Assembly (NCBI RefSeq): GCF_014205685.1
Contig: NZ_JACIIU010000001.1
Span: 186,001-250,000, forward strand
From: Paenochrobactrum gallinarii
GTDB taxonomy: Bacteria > Pseudomonadota > Alphaproteobacteria > Rhizobiales > Rhizobiaceae
Length of the DNA: 64,000 bases
Direction of reading: 5' to 3'
The notes below the pieces were generated by a model. It was not told the origin of the DNA, did not search any database, and worked only from the letters and a program-made list of their open reading frames with translations. The position numbers and the translations under genes were made by a program. Below are positions 51,253 to 59,215 of the stretch, piece by piece. Within the stretch, counting starts at the first letter, position 1; every line of letters starts with the position of its first letter.

Positions 51253-52077
51253 TTATTCATCATTGCTGATGGAGTGATCCATCACGCGTGATGGTTCGGC
51301 ACAACCGGTTTCACCCATCACTTTTGCCGGCACACCGGCAACAGTTACATTGCTCGGCACAGGTTTCAGCACCACAGAACCCGCGGCAATTTTCGAGCAA
51401 TGACCAATTTCAATATTGCCCAAAATCTTAGCGCCCGCGCCAATCAGCACCCCGTGACGAATCTTTGGATGTCTGTCGCCACCAATTTTACCGGTACCGC
51501 CAAGCGTTACCGCGTGCAAAATAGAAACATTATCTTCAATAACCGCTGTTTCACCCACAACCAGACCAGTTGCGTGATCCAAAAAGATACCGCTGCCAAA
51601 TTTTGCCGCCGGATGAATATCGGTCTGGAAAACAGCTGAAGAGCGGCTTTGCAGATAATAGGCCAGATCAACGCGGCCTTCATTCCACAACCAATGCGCC
51701 AGACGATGGGTCTGAATGGCATGAAAGCCTTTCAGATACATCACCGGATCCATAAAACGGTTATAGGCCGGATCACGGTCATATACTGCCTGAATATCAA
51801 CGCGCAAAACCCGCGACCATTCAGGCCATCCCTCCCGCATCGCCGCAAATGTCTGACGCAGCAAATCAGCGCTTAAATCCTGATGGCCAAGACGCTCGGA
51901 GACACGATGTGCCACAGCATCTTCCAGACTTGGCTGACTGATCAGCGATGTATAGAAAAACGATGCCAGCAGCGGGTCTTTACGTGCCGCTTCTTCCGCT
52001 TCAGCTTGTATAGCATGCCAGATCGGATCAACCTGACTGATATTTGCAGATAATTTGGCCGGACTTTGCGCTGTCAT
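51253..52077 (-). CDS. cysE: Serine O-acetyltransferase
   Basis: A 274-residue enzyme that makes O-acetylserine from serine and acetyl-CoA, the committed step of cysteine synthesis. The N-terminal helical domain (to about 140) is followed by hexapeptide repeats; AKFGSGIFLDHATGLVVGET contains the catalytic Asp-His pair, and GTGKIGGDRHPKIRHGVLIG follows. The C-terminal tail, where cysteine feedback acts, is present. It is about 100 bp from DUF3126 and 50 bp from the hydrolase. Confidence 0.96.
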   Translation of the reverse strand: MTAQSPAKLSANISQVDPIWHAIQAEAEEAARKDPLLASFFYTSLISQPSLEDAVAHRVSERLGHQDLSADLLRQTFAAMREGWPEWSRVLRVDIQAVYDRDPAYNRFMDPVMYLKGFHAIQTHRLAHWLWNEGRVDLAYYLQSRSSAVFQTDIHPAAKFGSGIFLDHATGLVVGETAVIEDNVSILHAVTLGGTGKIGGDRHPKIRHGVLIGAGAKILGNIEIGHCSKIAAGSVVLKPVPSNVTVAGVPAKVMGETGCAEPSRVMDHSISNDE

Positions 52078-52125
52078 CTTTTACTCAACAATCGTCTTTA
52101 GGCGTTTAAAGGACTTAACCGCTTA

Positions 52126-52911
52126 TCAAAAGCGATGCTGGCTCAAAAATGATAATACACCCTGCTTATACACTTTGTCACCCACAGCTAACATATGATC
52201 GCGATCCGGGATATCAAGGGCAGTGCCGTTAGGTAATAGATCAGCCAATGCGTGCGGGTCGCCGGCAATATCATCTTTTGTGCCGACAGCCACCAAGGTC
52301 GGTTGTTCAATTGAGCCAATTGCCTGTGCCGTTACCAGTTCTTTAGAGGTGATTACACAAGCGGCCAGCGCCAAACGATCGCTTTTTGTCTGATCGGCAA
52401 ATTTGCGGAACATTTGGCCGCGCGGATGGGTAACACTATCCGGATCATCAGCAAGCAATGCTTCGCCAATCGGCTCCCAATCACCCGCACCGGTTACCAT
52501 GCCAATGCCGAGACCACCAAAAACAAGGCTTTGTACTTTTTCAGGGAAATCCAGCGCCAAAAATGCACTAATCCGTGCGCCCATCGAATAACCCATAACA
52601 TGGGCCTTTTTAATATTCAGATGATCAAGCAGTGCAGCCGCATCAGCCGCCATCATTGCCGGATAATAAAGTTCTTTGTCATGCGGCTTGTCAGAAAAAC
52701 CATGGCCGCGATTATCAATCGCCACCACATGATAACCAGCTTCAACAAGCGTGCGGAACCAGCCGGGCGAAACCCAATTAACCACACTTGACGACGCAAA
52801 ACCATGAATAAGAAGGATCGTTTCTGCTAAGGCACCATCTGCTCCGTCTTCACGATAGGCAAAGCGCATACCATTATGGTCGAAATATTTTACATCCAGA
52901 GCAGTCACGAA
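52126..52911 (-). CDS. Alpha/beta-fold hydrolase
   Basis: A 261-residue hydrolase with the nucleophile elbow GYSMGA, the oxyanion HGFASS, DNRGHGFSDKP after it, an acid near GTKDDIAG and a His in DRDHML. The start is a GTG at 52911 (VTALDVKYF), with AAGGAAAG 4-6 bases upstream; the TTG at 52938 has no such site. The substrate is unknown. It precedes cysE by about 50 bp in the same direction. Confidence 0.88.
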   Translation of the reverse strand, partial: FVTALDVKYFDHNGMRFAYREDGADGALAETILLIHGFASSSVVNWVSPGWFRTLVEAGYHVVAIDNRGHGFSDKPHDKELYYPAMMAADAAALLDHLNIKKAHVMGYSMGARISAFLALDFPEKVQSLVFGGLGIGMVTGAGDWEPIGEALLADDPDSVTHPRGQMFRKFADQTKSDRLALAACVITSKELVTAQAIGSIEQPTLVAVGTKDDIAGDPHALADLLPNGTALDIPDRDHMLAVGDKVYKQGVLSFLSQHRF

Positions 52912-52970
52912 ACTTTCCTTAAAAATTCTCAAATCCAAACTATTGTGCAGACGGCATAACGAAAACGAGC

Positions 52971-53468
52971 TTAATCACAACGCCCGCAAATGGCCGGATG
53001 CACGGCTTTATCACCGGCATTCAGCCCCAGCTTTTTAGCCATTCCTGCGTTTAGCTCTATCACATAGGCCACCGGCTCGCCGGATGAAACAATATTTTCT
53101 GAAAATGGCGTGGTATTTTCACGGATCACGGCAATTCTGCCGTCCGTATGCAGAAAAACCATATCCAGCGGTAGTGGCGTGTTCTTCATCCACATCAGCA
53201 CCAGCCGCACTTGTTTGAAGTCAAACAACATGCCGCGCTGAAGCGGTAAATCGGTGCGAAACATCAGCCCGCGCATACGGCTTTCATCCGTATCAGCAAT
53301 TTCCAGCTCAATCTGCTGTTCACCGGTACTGGTCATGAAAGTCAGCGGATTAGCATCAACTTCCAGACGCATTGGCTCATTATCTTGTGCGACTGCTGTT
53401 TGAACAGAAAGCGCCATCAACAAAACGACAATAAAGCCCAAACAGCGCTGCACCACATTGCGCACCAT
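52971..53468 (-). CDS. DUF192 family exported protein
   Basis: A 165-residue protein with a signal peptide (cleavage near AVAQ, about residue 28) and a DUF192 domain: QIELEIADTDESRMRGLMFR and RLVLMWMKNTPLPLDMVFL are the family marks. The start at 53468 has GGGAG 8-9 bases upstream, better than 53486. Function unknown. It ends with a CGRC motif (ICGRCD). It precedes the alpha/beta hydrolase by about 60 bp in the same direction. Confidence 0.9.
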   Translation of the reverse strand: MVRNVVQRCLGFIVVLLMALSVQTAVAQDNEPMRLEVDANPLTFMTSTGEQQIELEIADTDESRMRGLMFRTDLPLQRGMLFDFKQVRLVLMWMKNTPLPLDMVFLHTDGRIAVIRENTTPFSENIVSSGEPVAYVIELNAGMAKKLGLNAGDKAVHPAICGRCD

Positions 53469-53562
53469 AATATGTGCTCCCGTCATTCAATTATTATCAG
53501 ATAAGATGATAACCGCCCTCAGCAGACTTTTGCAAATCAGCGAAATACCCCTGATGGACTAA

Positions 53563-54141
53563 TCAGTGCGAAACCGGCATTTGCGTGCCGATATCCGGAT
53601 GGATTTCTGCAGCCATCAAGCCTTTGTCGCCATCGCCAAAACGGATTAATACCACTTGGCCCGGACGCAGTTCAGCCATGCCGAAGCGACGCAAGGTTTC
53701 CATATGGATGAAAATGTCTTCCGTGCCCTCACCGCGGGTAAGAAAGCCAAAACCTTTGGTGCGGTTGAACCACTTGACAATCACACGCTCAAGCCCGCTG
53801 GATGGCACAACACTGGAATGGGTGCGCTGGGGCATAGATGCCGGATGCACAGCCGTGGTTGTATCAATCGATACAACTCTGAAACACTGCAAGCCACGAT
53901 CAGAGTTACGCACTTCACAAACGATGCGCGCACCTTCGGATACAACCTGAAAGCCATCACGGCGCAGGATCGTCACATGCAGCAGAATATCTGAAAAAGA
54001 ATTATCATCCGGCACCACAAAGCCGTAGCCTTTGGCAACGTCGAACCATTTGATGGTTCCGGAAACTTCGATCAGTTCACCAATATCTTCAGTGGAGCAT
54101 TTATCCGTCATATGCTTATCCGACATAGTTTTGTCAGCCAT
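53563..54141 (-). CDS. Double cold-shock-domain protein
   Basis: A 192-residue protein with two CSDs. The first (about 26-92) has GTIKWFDVAKGYGFVVPDD and DILLHVTILRRDG; the second (about 119-183) has VIVKWFNRTKGFGFLTRGEG and DIFIHMETLRRFG. RNP1-like aromatic residues are intact in both, so it should bind single-stranded nucleic acid. The start at 54141 has AGGAGGAG 8 bases upstream. An exact CtrA-type site lies 57-72 bp upstream. Two-CSD proteins of this kind are common in alphaproteobacteria (compare Caulobacter CspC/CspD). Confidence 0.93.
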   Translation of the reverse strand: MADKTMSDKHMTDKCSTEDIGELIEVSGTIKWFDVAKGYGFVVPDDNSFSDILLHVTILRRDGFQVVSEGARIVCEVRNSDRGLQCFRVVSIDTTTAVHPASMPQRTHSSVVPSSGLERVIVKWFNRTKGFGFLTRGEGTEDIFIHMETLRRFGMAELRPGQVVLIRFGDGDKGLMAAEIHPDIGTQMPVSH

Positions 54142-54197
54142 TGCCAGTGCTCCTCCTCTCTTGCTGCGCTAAACAGAAGTTGATTCTGATGCGTAGA

Positions 54198-54213
54198 TTA
54201 ACACTTCATTAAC
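54198..54213. promoter_or_regulatory. Candidate CtrA-binding site upstream of the double-CSD gene
   Basis: TTAACACTTCATTAAC matches TTAA-N7-TTAAC exactly. It lies 57-72 bp before the CSD gene start, a promoter-like distance, and about 160 bp before gloA on the other strand. Regulation by CtrA is inferred. Confidence 0.5.
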
Positions 54214-54375
54214 GGGTGGCCGCAAGTGCTAAGTTGCATACTTCACAGTTCTCCTCATTTACTTGTCACATTATATGGCCATCAATTTGTGCTTTAGCTG
54301 ATAAATTATACTGAATATGGTGATCCGATCAGATAATGTTCAGTTTTTGCGGCTTTTGAAAAAGGGACAATGAGA

Positions 54376-54816
54376 ATGCGCTATTTGCACACAATGGTAC
54401 GTATCCGCGACATTGATGAATCACTGGATTTTTACGTCAACAAATTCGGCATGAAAGAAGTCCGCCGCATCGAAAATGAAAAAGGACGCTTTACCCTTAT
54501 TTTTCTGGCCACAGAAAGTGATATCGAACGTGGCCAAGGGGACCGCGCCCCGACACTGGAGCTGACCTACAATTGGGATCCGGAAAATTACACCGGCGGC
54601 CGCAATTTCGGCCATTTGGCTTATGGCGTCGATAATATTTATGAGGTCTGTCAGAACTTGGCAGATCAAGGCGTGGTCATCAACCGCCCGCCACGCGATG
54701 GCCACATGGCATTCATCCGCTCACCTGATGGTATTTCCATCGAGCTTATCCAAAATGGTGAATCACTGGCACCGCAAGAGCCTTGGGCTTCTGCACCCAA
54801 TGTCGGCACTTGGTAA
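54376..54816 (+). CDS. gloA: Lactoylglutathione lyase (glyoxalase I)
   Basis: A 146-residue VOC-fold metalloenzyme that converts the methylglyoxal-glutathione adduct to S-lactoylglutathione. MRYLHTMVRIRDIDESLDFY, LELTYNWDPENYTGGRNFGHLAYGVD and GHMAFIRSPDGISIELIQ are diagnostic, with the metal-binding His and Glu residues in place. The start at 54376 is preferred over 54370, because AGGGA is 8 bases before it and only 2 before the first ATG. Confidence 0.95.
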   Translation: MRYLHTMVRIRDIDESLDFYVNKFGMKEVRRIENEKGRFTLIFLATESDIERGQGDRAPTLELTYNWDPENYTGGRNFGHLAYGVDNIYEVCQNLADQGVVINRPPRDGHMAFIRSPDGISIELIQNGESLAPQEPWASAPNVGTW

Positions 54817-54884
54817 TATCCCGCTACGCGCCTGAATCAACTTATCAGCCAAAGACCCTAAAATACTGAATTGATTCAACAAAC

Positions 54885-54918
54885 AAAAAGCCCGGCACAT
54901 TGGCCGGGCTTCTTTTTA
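54885..54918. terminator. Bidirectional terminator gloA / Tim44-domain gene
   Basis: AAGCCCGGC and GCCGGGCTT form a 9-bp stem with an A-run before and TCTTTTT after, between converging genes. Confidence 0.9.
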
Positions 54919-54935
54919 CACTTTAAGCAAACTGC

Positions 54936-55964
54936 TTAATCATTAGCGCTCTGAATAGCGGAAAGCTGCCATTCGCCAGCATCCTGACGGACGAATGTCC
55001 AAAGCTCGGTGCTTTCAGTCGCTTCATCAGGGTTGCCTTCAACCACATCACCACTCACACGATCCAGCATCACATCAATGCTGGAGTAACGCATCGCAAC
55101 GGTGACATAATCTTTATCGCCTTCGCTCCATGATTCCGAAATATCGCCCTGCAACAATTTAATATCAGTCACAGAATTGCGTTTGCCGGAAGATGCGATT
55201 TCGCCCAGTTCTTCGGCAAGATAAGACATGGCTTCCGGTGTTGAAAGCTTACGCAGCGCTGCATAATCTTCCTGTCCGTAAGCGGTCTGAATTTCAGTCA
55301 GCATTTCTTCAAAGCGGTTGAGCTCTTCCTGACCAACTGAAAACGGCTTTTCTTCAACAACCGGCGCTTCATCAGCTTTTGCTTCAAAAGGGTTGACCGA
55401 AGGTGTACGACCACCAAACGAATTGCCGGTATTTGGCACAGACGATTTTGTGCCACCAAAACCTTGCGGCTGCGCATAAGCATGCGCATTACCAGCACCC
55501 GCCCCAGCGGTTGCCGCCTGACGACGGCTGGCAAAGAAACGCATTGCCAGCATTGCCAAAAGCGCAATGATTGCGACCTGCAACAACATGCCAAACATTC
55601 CGGCCATACCGCCAAAACCTGAGCCCAGCAGCATGCCAAGAAGGCCACCCATCATCAGGCCGCCAAGCATGGAGCGACCGAAACCACCAAACAGACCAGG
55701 CTTGGCAGCATTAGCTGCAGCAGGTGCGGCTGCCGGACGCTGGGCAGTATTGCCGGTATTTGGTGTCATGCTACGATCAACCGGAGCAGCATTGTTTGGT
55801 GCTGTGCGTGTTGGTGCCGGTGCCTGATGCGTACGCGCACCACGGCTGCCGAAACCGCCACCCATCCGCCGTGCATCGGCAGTATCAATAATGACCAGCG
55901 AAGTCGCCAGTCCAACTGCCACAATGGCTAAGAGCTGCGTAAAACGCGAAGCAGCACGAAACAT
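54936..55964 (-). CDS. Tim44-like domain membrane protein
   Basis: A 342-residue protein. The N-terminus is a signal or anchor (MFRAASRFTQLLAIVAVGLA), then a Gly/Pro/Ala-rich low-complexity region with MGGLLGMLLGSGFGGMAGM and a second hydrophobic segment (LLQVAIIALLAMLAMRFFASR). The C-terminal third (about 225-342) is a Tim44/MRP-L45-like domain: ELNRFEEMLTEIQTAYGQED and LWTFVRQDAGEWQLSAIQ. The start at 55964 has GAGGAGA 6 bases upstream. Function is unknown. Confidence 0.88.
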   Translation of the reverse strand: MFRAASRFTQLLAIVAVGLATSLVIIDTADARRMGGGFGSRGARTHQAPAPTRTAPNNAAPVDRSMTPNTGNTAQRPAAAPAAANAAKPGLFGGFGRSMLGGLMMGGLLGMLLGSGFGGMAGMFGMLLQVAIIALLAMLAMRFFASRRQAATAGAGAGNAHAYAQPQGFGGTKSSVPNTGNSFGGRTPSVNPFEAKADEAPVVEEKPFSVGQEELNRFEEMLTEIQTAYGQEDYAALRKLSTPEAMSYLAEELGEIASSGKRNSVTDIKLLQGDISESWSEGDKDYVTVAMRYSSIDVMLDRVSGDVVEGNPDEATESTELWTFVRQDAGEWQLSAIQSAND

Positions 55965-56080
55965 ACATATCTCCTCGATAGATTTCATATTTGGCTTTAT
56001 ATAAGATGCCGCAAGCGTCATTACACCCCTGTGAGCGCAAAATTACCCACAAAAATCAGTGATATATAAAATTTAATCAC

Positions 56081-57862
56081 TTATTCAGGCTGAGCCGCAT
56101 CCAGAATTTGAATTTGCGTTGAAACCGAACCATTCCAATGATTGAGATTGAGCGTACCGGCAATATGGACAGGATGCCCGATGCGGCTCAGCAAAAACTT
56201 ACCCAGCGGTGCATCAGCGGCACGAAATGCAATTCCGTTCACCCGTTTGCCATCAGCACCTTTGAGCGTCACTTTAACATGATCGCGCCCGACAAGCCTC
56301 GCATCAGACACAACATGATGCGGTAAAGCCAAAACCGGCTGGCTATGACCGGAACCATAAGGCCCCGCCTTTTGCAAAGCCTGATAAAGCTGAACCGTTG
56401 CCCCTGATGCAGCCAAAGCACCATCGACAGAAAGGCTTTGATTTTCGCGTAAATTTCTCACGCGTGCACCTGCTTCTTCTTCCATGAAGCCACGGAAAGC
56501 GCCAAGCTTGTCACGTTCAATGGTAATACCTGCCGCCATCGCATGGCCGCCACCCTTAACAAGCAAGCCCTGTTCCACCGCTTTGGCAACCAGCTTACCC
56601 AAATCAACGCCATTGATCGAGCGGCCGGAGCCGGTGCCGATATTGTTACGGTTAAATGCAATGGCAAAAGCCGGACGGCGGGCTTTGTCTTTCAGACGCG
56701 ATGCCAGCAAGCCGACAATGCCCGGATGCCAGTCATTGCTGGCGGTTACAATCACAGATGCGCCCTCACCGCCGGAAATTTCCACCAAAGCTTCCGCTTC
56801 GGCTTCAGCCAGCATCTGCACTTCCATCGCTTGCCGCTCCTGATTGAGGCGGTCAAGTTCTTGTGCAATTTGTTCAGCTTCGGCTGGCTCGTGCAACGCA
56901 AGCAAGCGTGCACCAAGCCCCGCATCACCAATACGACCACCGGCATTAATACGCGGGCCAATCATAAAACCTAAATGAAATGCATTAAGTGGCTCACCGA
57001 TACGGGCAACACGCGCCAATGCCGCCAGTCCGATATTGCTTTGCGCATGTGCCACCAACAGGCCTTTGACCACAAAAGCGCGATTGACACCTTTGAGCGG
57101 CACCACATCACAAACCGTTGCCAAAGCAACAAGATCAAGCAGCGACAATAAATCCGGCGCGTTTTTTCCACGCGCGCGCATTTGTTTGGCCACCTGCACC
57201 AATGTCAGAAAAACCACACCTGCCGCACACAGATGTCCTTGCAGCGAAATATCATCTTCACGATTGGGATTAACGATCGCTACTGCATTTTCAGGCAATT
57301 CGCCGCCGACCTGATGGTGATCAAGCACCACAACATCAGCACCCGCCTGATTGGCGGCATCAATGGATGGCGCACTATTGGTGCCGCAATCGACAGTCAC
57401 GATCAGTGAAGCGCCATTTTCCACCAAGTCCTGCATCGCTTGCGGGTTAGGCCCGTAGCCTTCAAAAATACGATCCGGAATATAAATCTGGTATGGAATA
57501 TTATAGTGCTGCAAAAATCTGGCCATTAACGCCGATGAACAAGCACCATCCACGTCATAATCGCCAAAAATAGCGATTTTTTCTTGTACCTCTATCGCCT
57601 GCACAATGCGTGTCGCCGCTTTGTCCATATCGGTCAGCGTCAAAGGATCAGGCATCAGATTGCGAATTGTCGGATCAATAAATTCGGCAGCAGCGTCCAG
57701 CGACACGCCGCGACCAGCCAGCACCCGCGCAACGAGATCATGAATGCCATGATTTTGCGCAATGGCTAAAGCCGTATTGGCTTCACGTAAGCCTAAACGA
57801 TCCACCCATTTTTGTCCGGTGGCAGACTTCTTGACATTAAGAAAAAGGCGCTCTGAATCCAT
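56081..57862 (-). CDS. recJ: Single-stranded-DNA-specific exonuclease RecJ
   Basis: A 593-residue DHH-family 5'-3' exonuclease used in mismatch and RecF-type repair. Motifs: IAIFGDYDVDGACSSALM, TVDCGTNS, VVLDHHQVGG (DHH), then the DHHA1 part GGGHAMAAGITIE. The frame is open to an ATG at 57892, but that start falls inside the glpX terminator; MDSERLFLNVKKS at 57862 (or the ATG just before it) fits the family. It follows glpX in the same direction. Confidence 0.95.
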   Translation of the reverse strand: MDSERLFLNVKKSATGQKWVDRLGLREANTALAIAQNHGIHDLVARVLAGRGVSLDAAAEFIDPTIRNLMPDPLTLTDMDKAATRIVQAIEVQEKIAIFGDYDVDGACSSALMARFLQHYNIPYQIYIPDRIFEGYGPNPQAMQDLVENGASLIVTVDCGTNSAPSIDAANQAGADVVVLDHHQVGGELPENAVAIVNPNREDDISLQGHLCAAGVVFLTLVQVAKQMRARGKNAPDLLSLLDLVALATVCDVVPLKGVNRAFVVKGLLVAHAQSNIGLAALARVARIGEPLNAFHLGFMIGPRINAGGRIGDAGLGARLLALHEPAEAEQIAQELDRLNQERQAMEVQMLAEAEAEALVEISGGEGASVIVTASNDWHPGIVGLLASRLKDKARRPAFAIAFNRNNIGTGSGRSINGVDLGKLVAKAVEQGLLVKGGGHAMAAGITIERDKLGAFRGFMEEEAGARVRNLRENQSLSVDGALAASGATVQLYQALQKAGPYGSGHSQPVLALPHHVVSDARLVGRDHVKVTLKGADGKRVNGIAFRAADAPLGKFLLSRIGHPVHIAGTLNLNHWNGSVSTQIQILDAAQPE

Positions 57863-57880
57863 CATGTCTTTTATGAACAC

Positions 57881-57911
57881 AAAAGACGGCATTTTTGCAA
57901 TGCCGCCTTTT
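57881..57911 (-). terminator. glpX terminator
   Basis: AAAAGACGGCAT and ATGCCGCCTTTT form an 11-pair stem with one mismatch; leftward it ends CTTTTGTG. It lies about 40 bp after the glpX stop and 20 bp before the recJ start, so it sits in the recJ leader. Confidence 0.8.
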
Positions 57912-57949
57912 GAAATATTAGATAAATTATTCCTGGCCGCCAGCCAATC

Positions 57950-58936
57950 TTAGAACTTTGACAGATCCTGATGGCGGGCTTTGATTTCACGCACGGTCTG
58001 CGAGCTTGAACGCATAACGATTGTGTGGGTCTGGATGTAATCACGGGCAAATTTAACGCCCGACAGCATGTTGCCGTCCGTTACACCGGTCGCAGCAAAC
58101 AGCACATCGCCTTTTGCCATTTCGTTCATGGTGTAGATTTTGTTCGGATCAGAAATGCCCATTTTCGCAGCACGAGCAATTTTTTCTTCGGTGTTGAGCT
58201 GCAAACGACCCTGCATCTGACCACCGATGCAGCGCAGAGCTGCGGCAGCCAAAACGCCTTCCGGCGCACCACCGATACCGATATAAATATCAATGCCGGT
58301 TTCTTCAGGGTTGGTTGTGTGCATCACACCAGCAACGTCACCGTCACCGATCAGATAAATGGCAGCGCCGGTTGCGCGCACTTCTTCGATCAGGCGGGCA
58401 TGACGCGGACGATCCATGATGCAGGCGGTGATTGCACTTGGTGCAACGCCTTTAGCTTTTGCCAGCGACAGGATATTTTCAGTCGGCGTTGCATCAAGAT
58501 GCACAACACCTTCCGGATAACCAGGTCCGACAGCAATCTTTTCCATGTAAACGTCTGGCGCATTGAGCAAATTGCCTTTTTCAGCAATAGCAACAACAGC
58601 CAGTGAGTTTGGCAGGTTTTTTGCGCAAAGCGTTGTGCCTTCCAACGGATCAAGCGCGATATCGACATCGGTTCCCTGACGGGTGCCAACTTCTTCACCA
58701 ATATAAAGCATCGGCGCTTCGTCGCGCTCACCTTCTCCGATCACAACAGTACCATTAATCGGCAGATTGTTGAGTTCCTGACGCATCGCATCAACAGCGG
58801 CCTGATCAGCTGCCATTTCATCACCGCGACCGCGTAATCTGGCTGCCGCAACGGCCGCGCGCTCGGTTACACGCACCAGTTCGAGCGTTAAAATACGATC
58901 AAGTCCGTGTGGTTGCTGCTCTGCGGTTTTAGCCAT
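57950..58936 (-). CDS. glpX: Fructose-1,6-bisphosphatase class II
   Basis: A 328-residue lithium-sensitive-type phosphatase of gluconeogenesis. The metal and phosphate site is IALDPLEGTTLC and GEGERDEAPMLYIGEEVG; GVLAAAALRCIGGQMQGRL is also typical. Length fits GlpX. It lies between hom (upstream) and recJ (downstream); a palindrome-rich sequence precedes it. Confidence 0.96.
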   Translation of the reverse strand: MAKTAEQQPHGLDRILTLELVRVTERAAVAAARLRGRGDEMAADQAAVDAMRQELNNLPINGTVVIGEGERDEAPMLYIGEEVGTRQGTDVDIALDPLEGTTLCAKNLPNSLAVVAIAEKGNLLNAPDVYMEKIAVGPGYPEGVVHLDATPTENILSLAKAKGVAPSAITACIMDRPRHARLIEEVRATGAAIYLIGDGDVAGVMHTTNPEETGIDIYIGIGGAPEGVLAAAALRCIGGQMQGRLQLNTEEKIARAAKMGISDPNKIYTMNEMAKGDVLFAATGVTDGNMLSGVKFARDYIQTHTIVMRSSSQTVREIKARHQDLSKF

Positions 58937-59039
58937 TTGAACAAAGTCCTGAATTTTAATCGGTTACTGCGATGATAAATCGAAACCATTATATCGCAAG
59001 GAAAGTGGCTGCATTCAGACAAAGGACGCATACCGTTAA

Positions 59040-59071
59040 ACGGCGTAGTCTTAACAAGAGTTAAGCGCCGT
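59040..59071. other. Nested inverted repeat upstream of glpX
   Basis: ACGGCG-tagt-CTTAAC-aaga-GTTAAG-CGCCGT: an inner 6-bp stem and an outer 6-bp stem with a 4-base bulge on one side, about 100 bp upstream of the glpX start. It could be an operator or a leader RNA fold. Confidence 0.55.
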
Positions 59072-59193
59072 AAGGCTCTTTTGTCAAAGTCTCTTATGTC
59101 TAGCAAGAGGGATGCAAGCTTAAAAGAACGGCTGTCAAAACCTTAATCGATTTAAGCGGCTACACACTTCATTGCAATGACAGCAGACGTGTG

Positions 59194-59215
59194 AAAACGC
59201 GCCTTAACCGGCGCG
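59194..59215 (-). terminator. hom terminator with the stop codon in its loop
   Basis: Leftward, CGCGCC-GGTTAA-GGCGCG-TTTT: the TAA stop of hom lies in the loop and the T-run follows directly. Confidence 0.8.
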
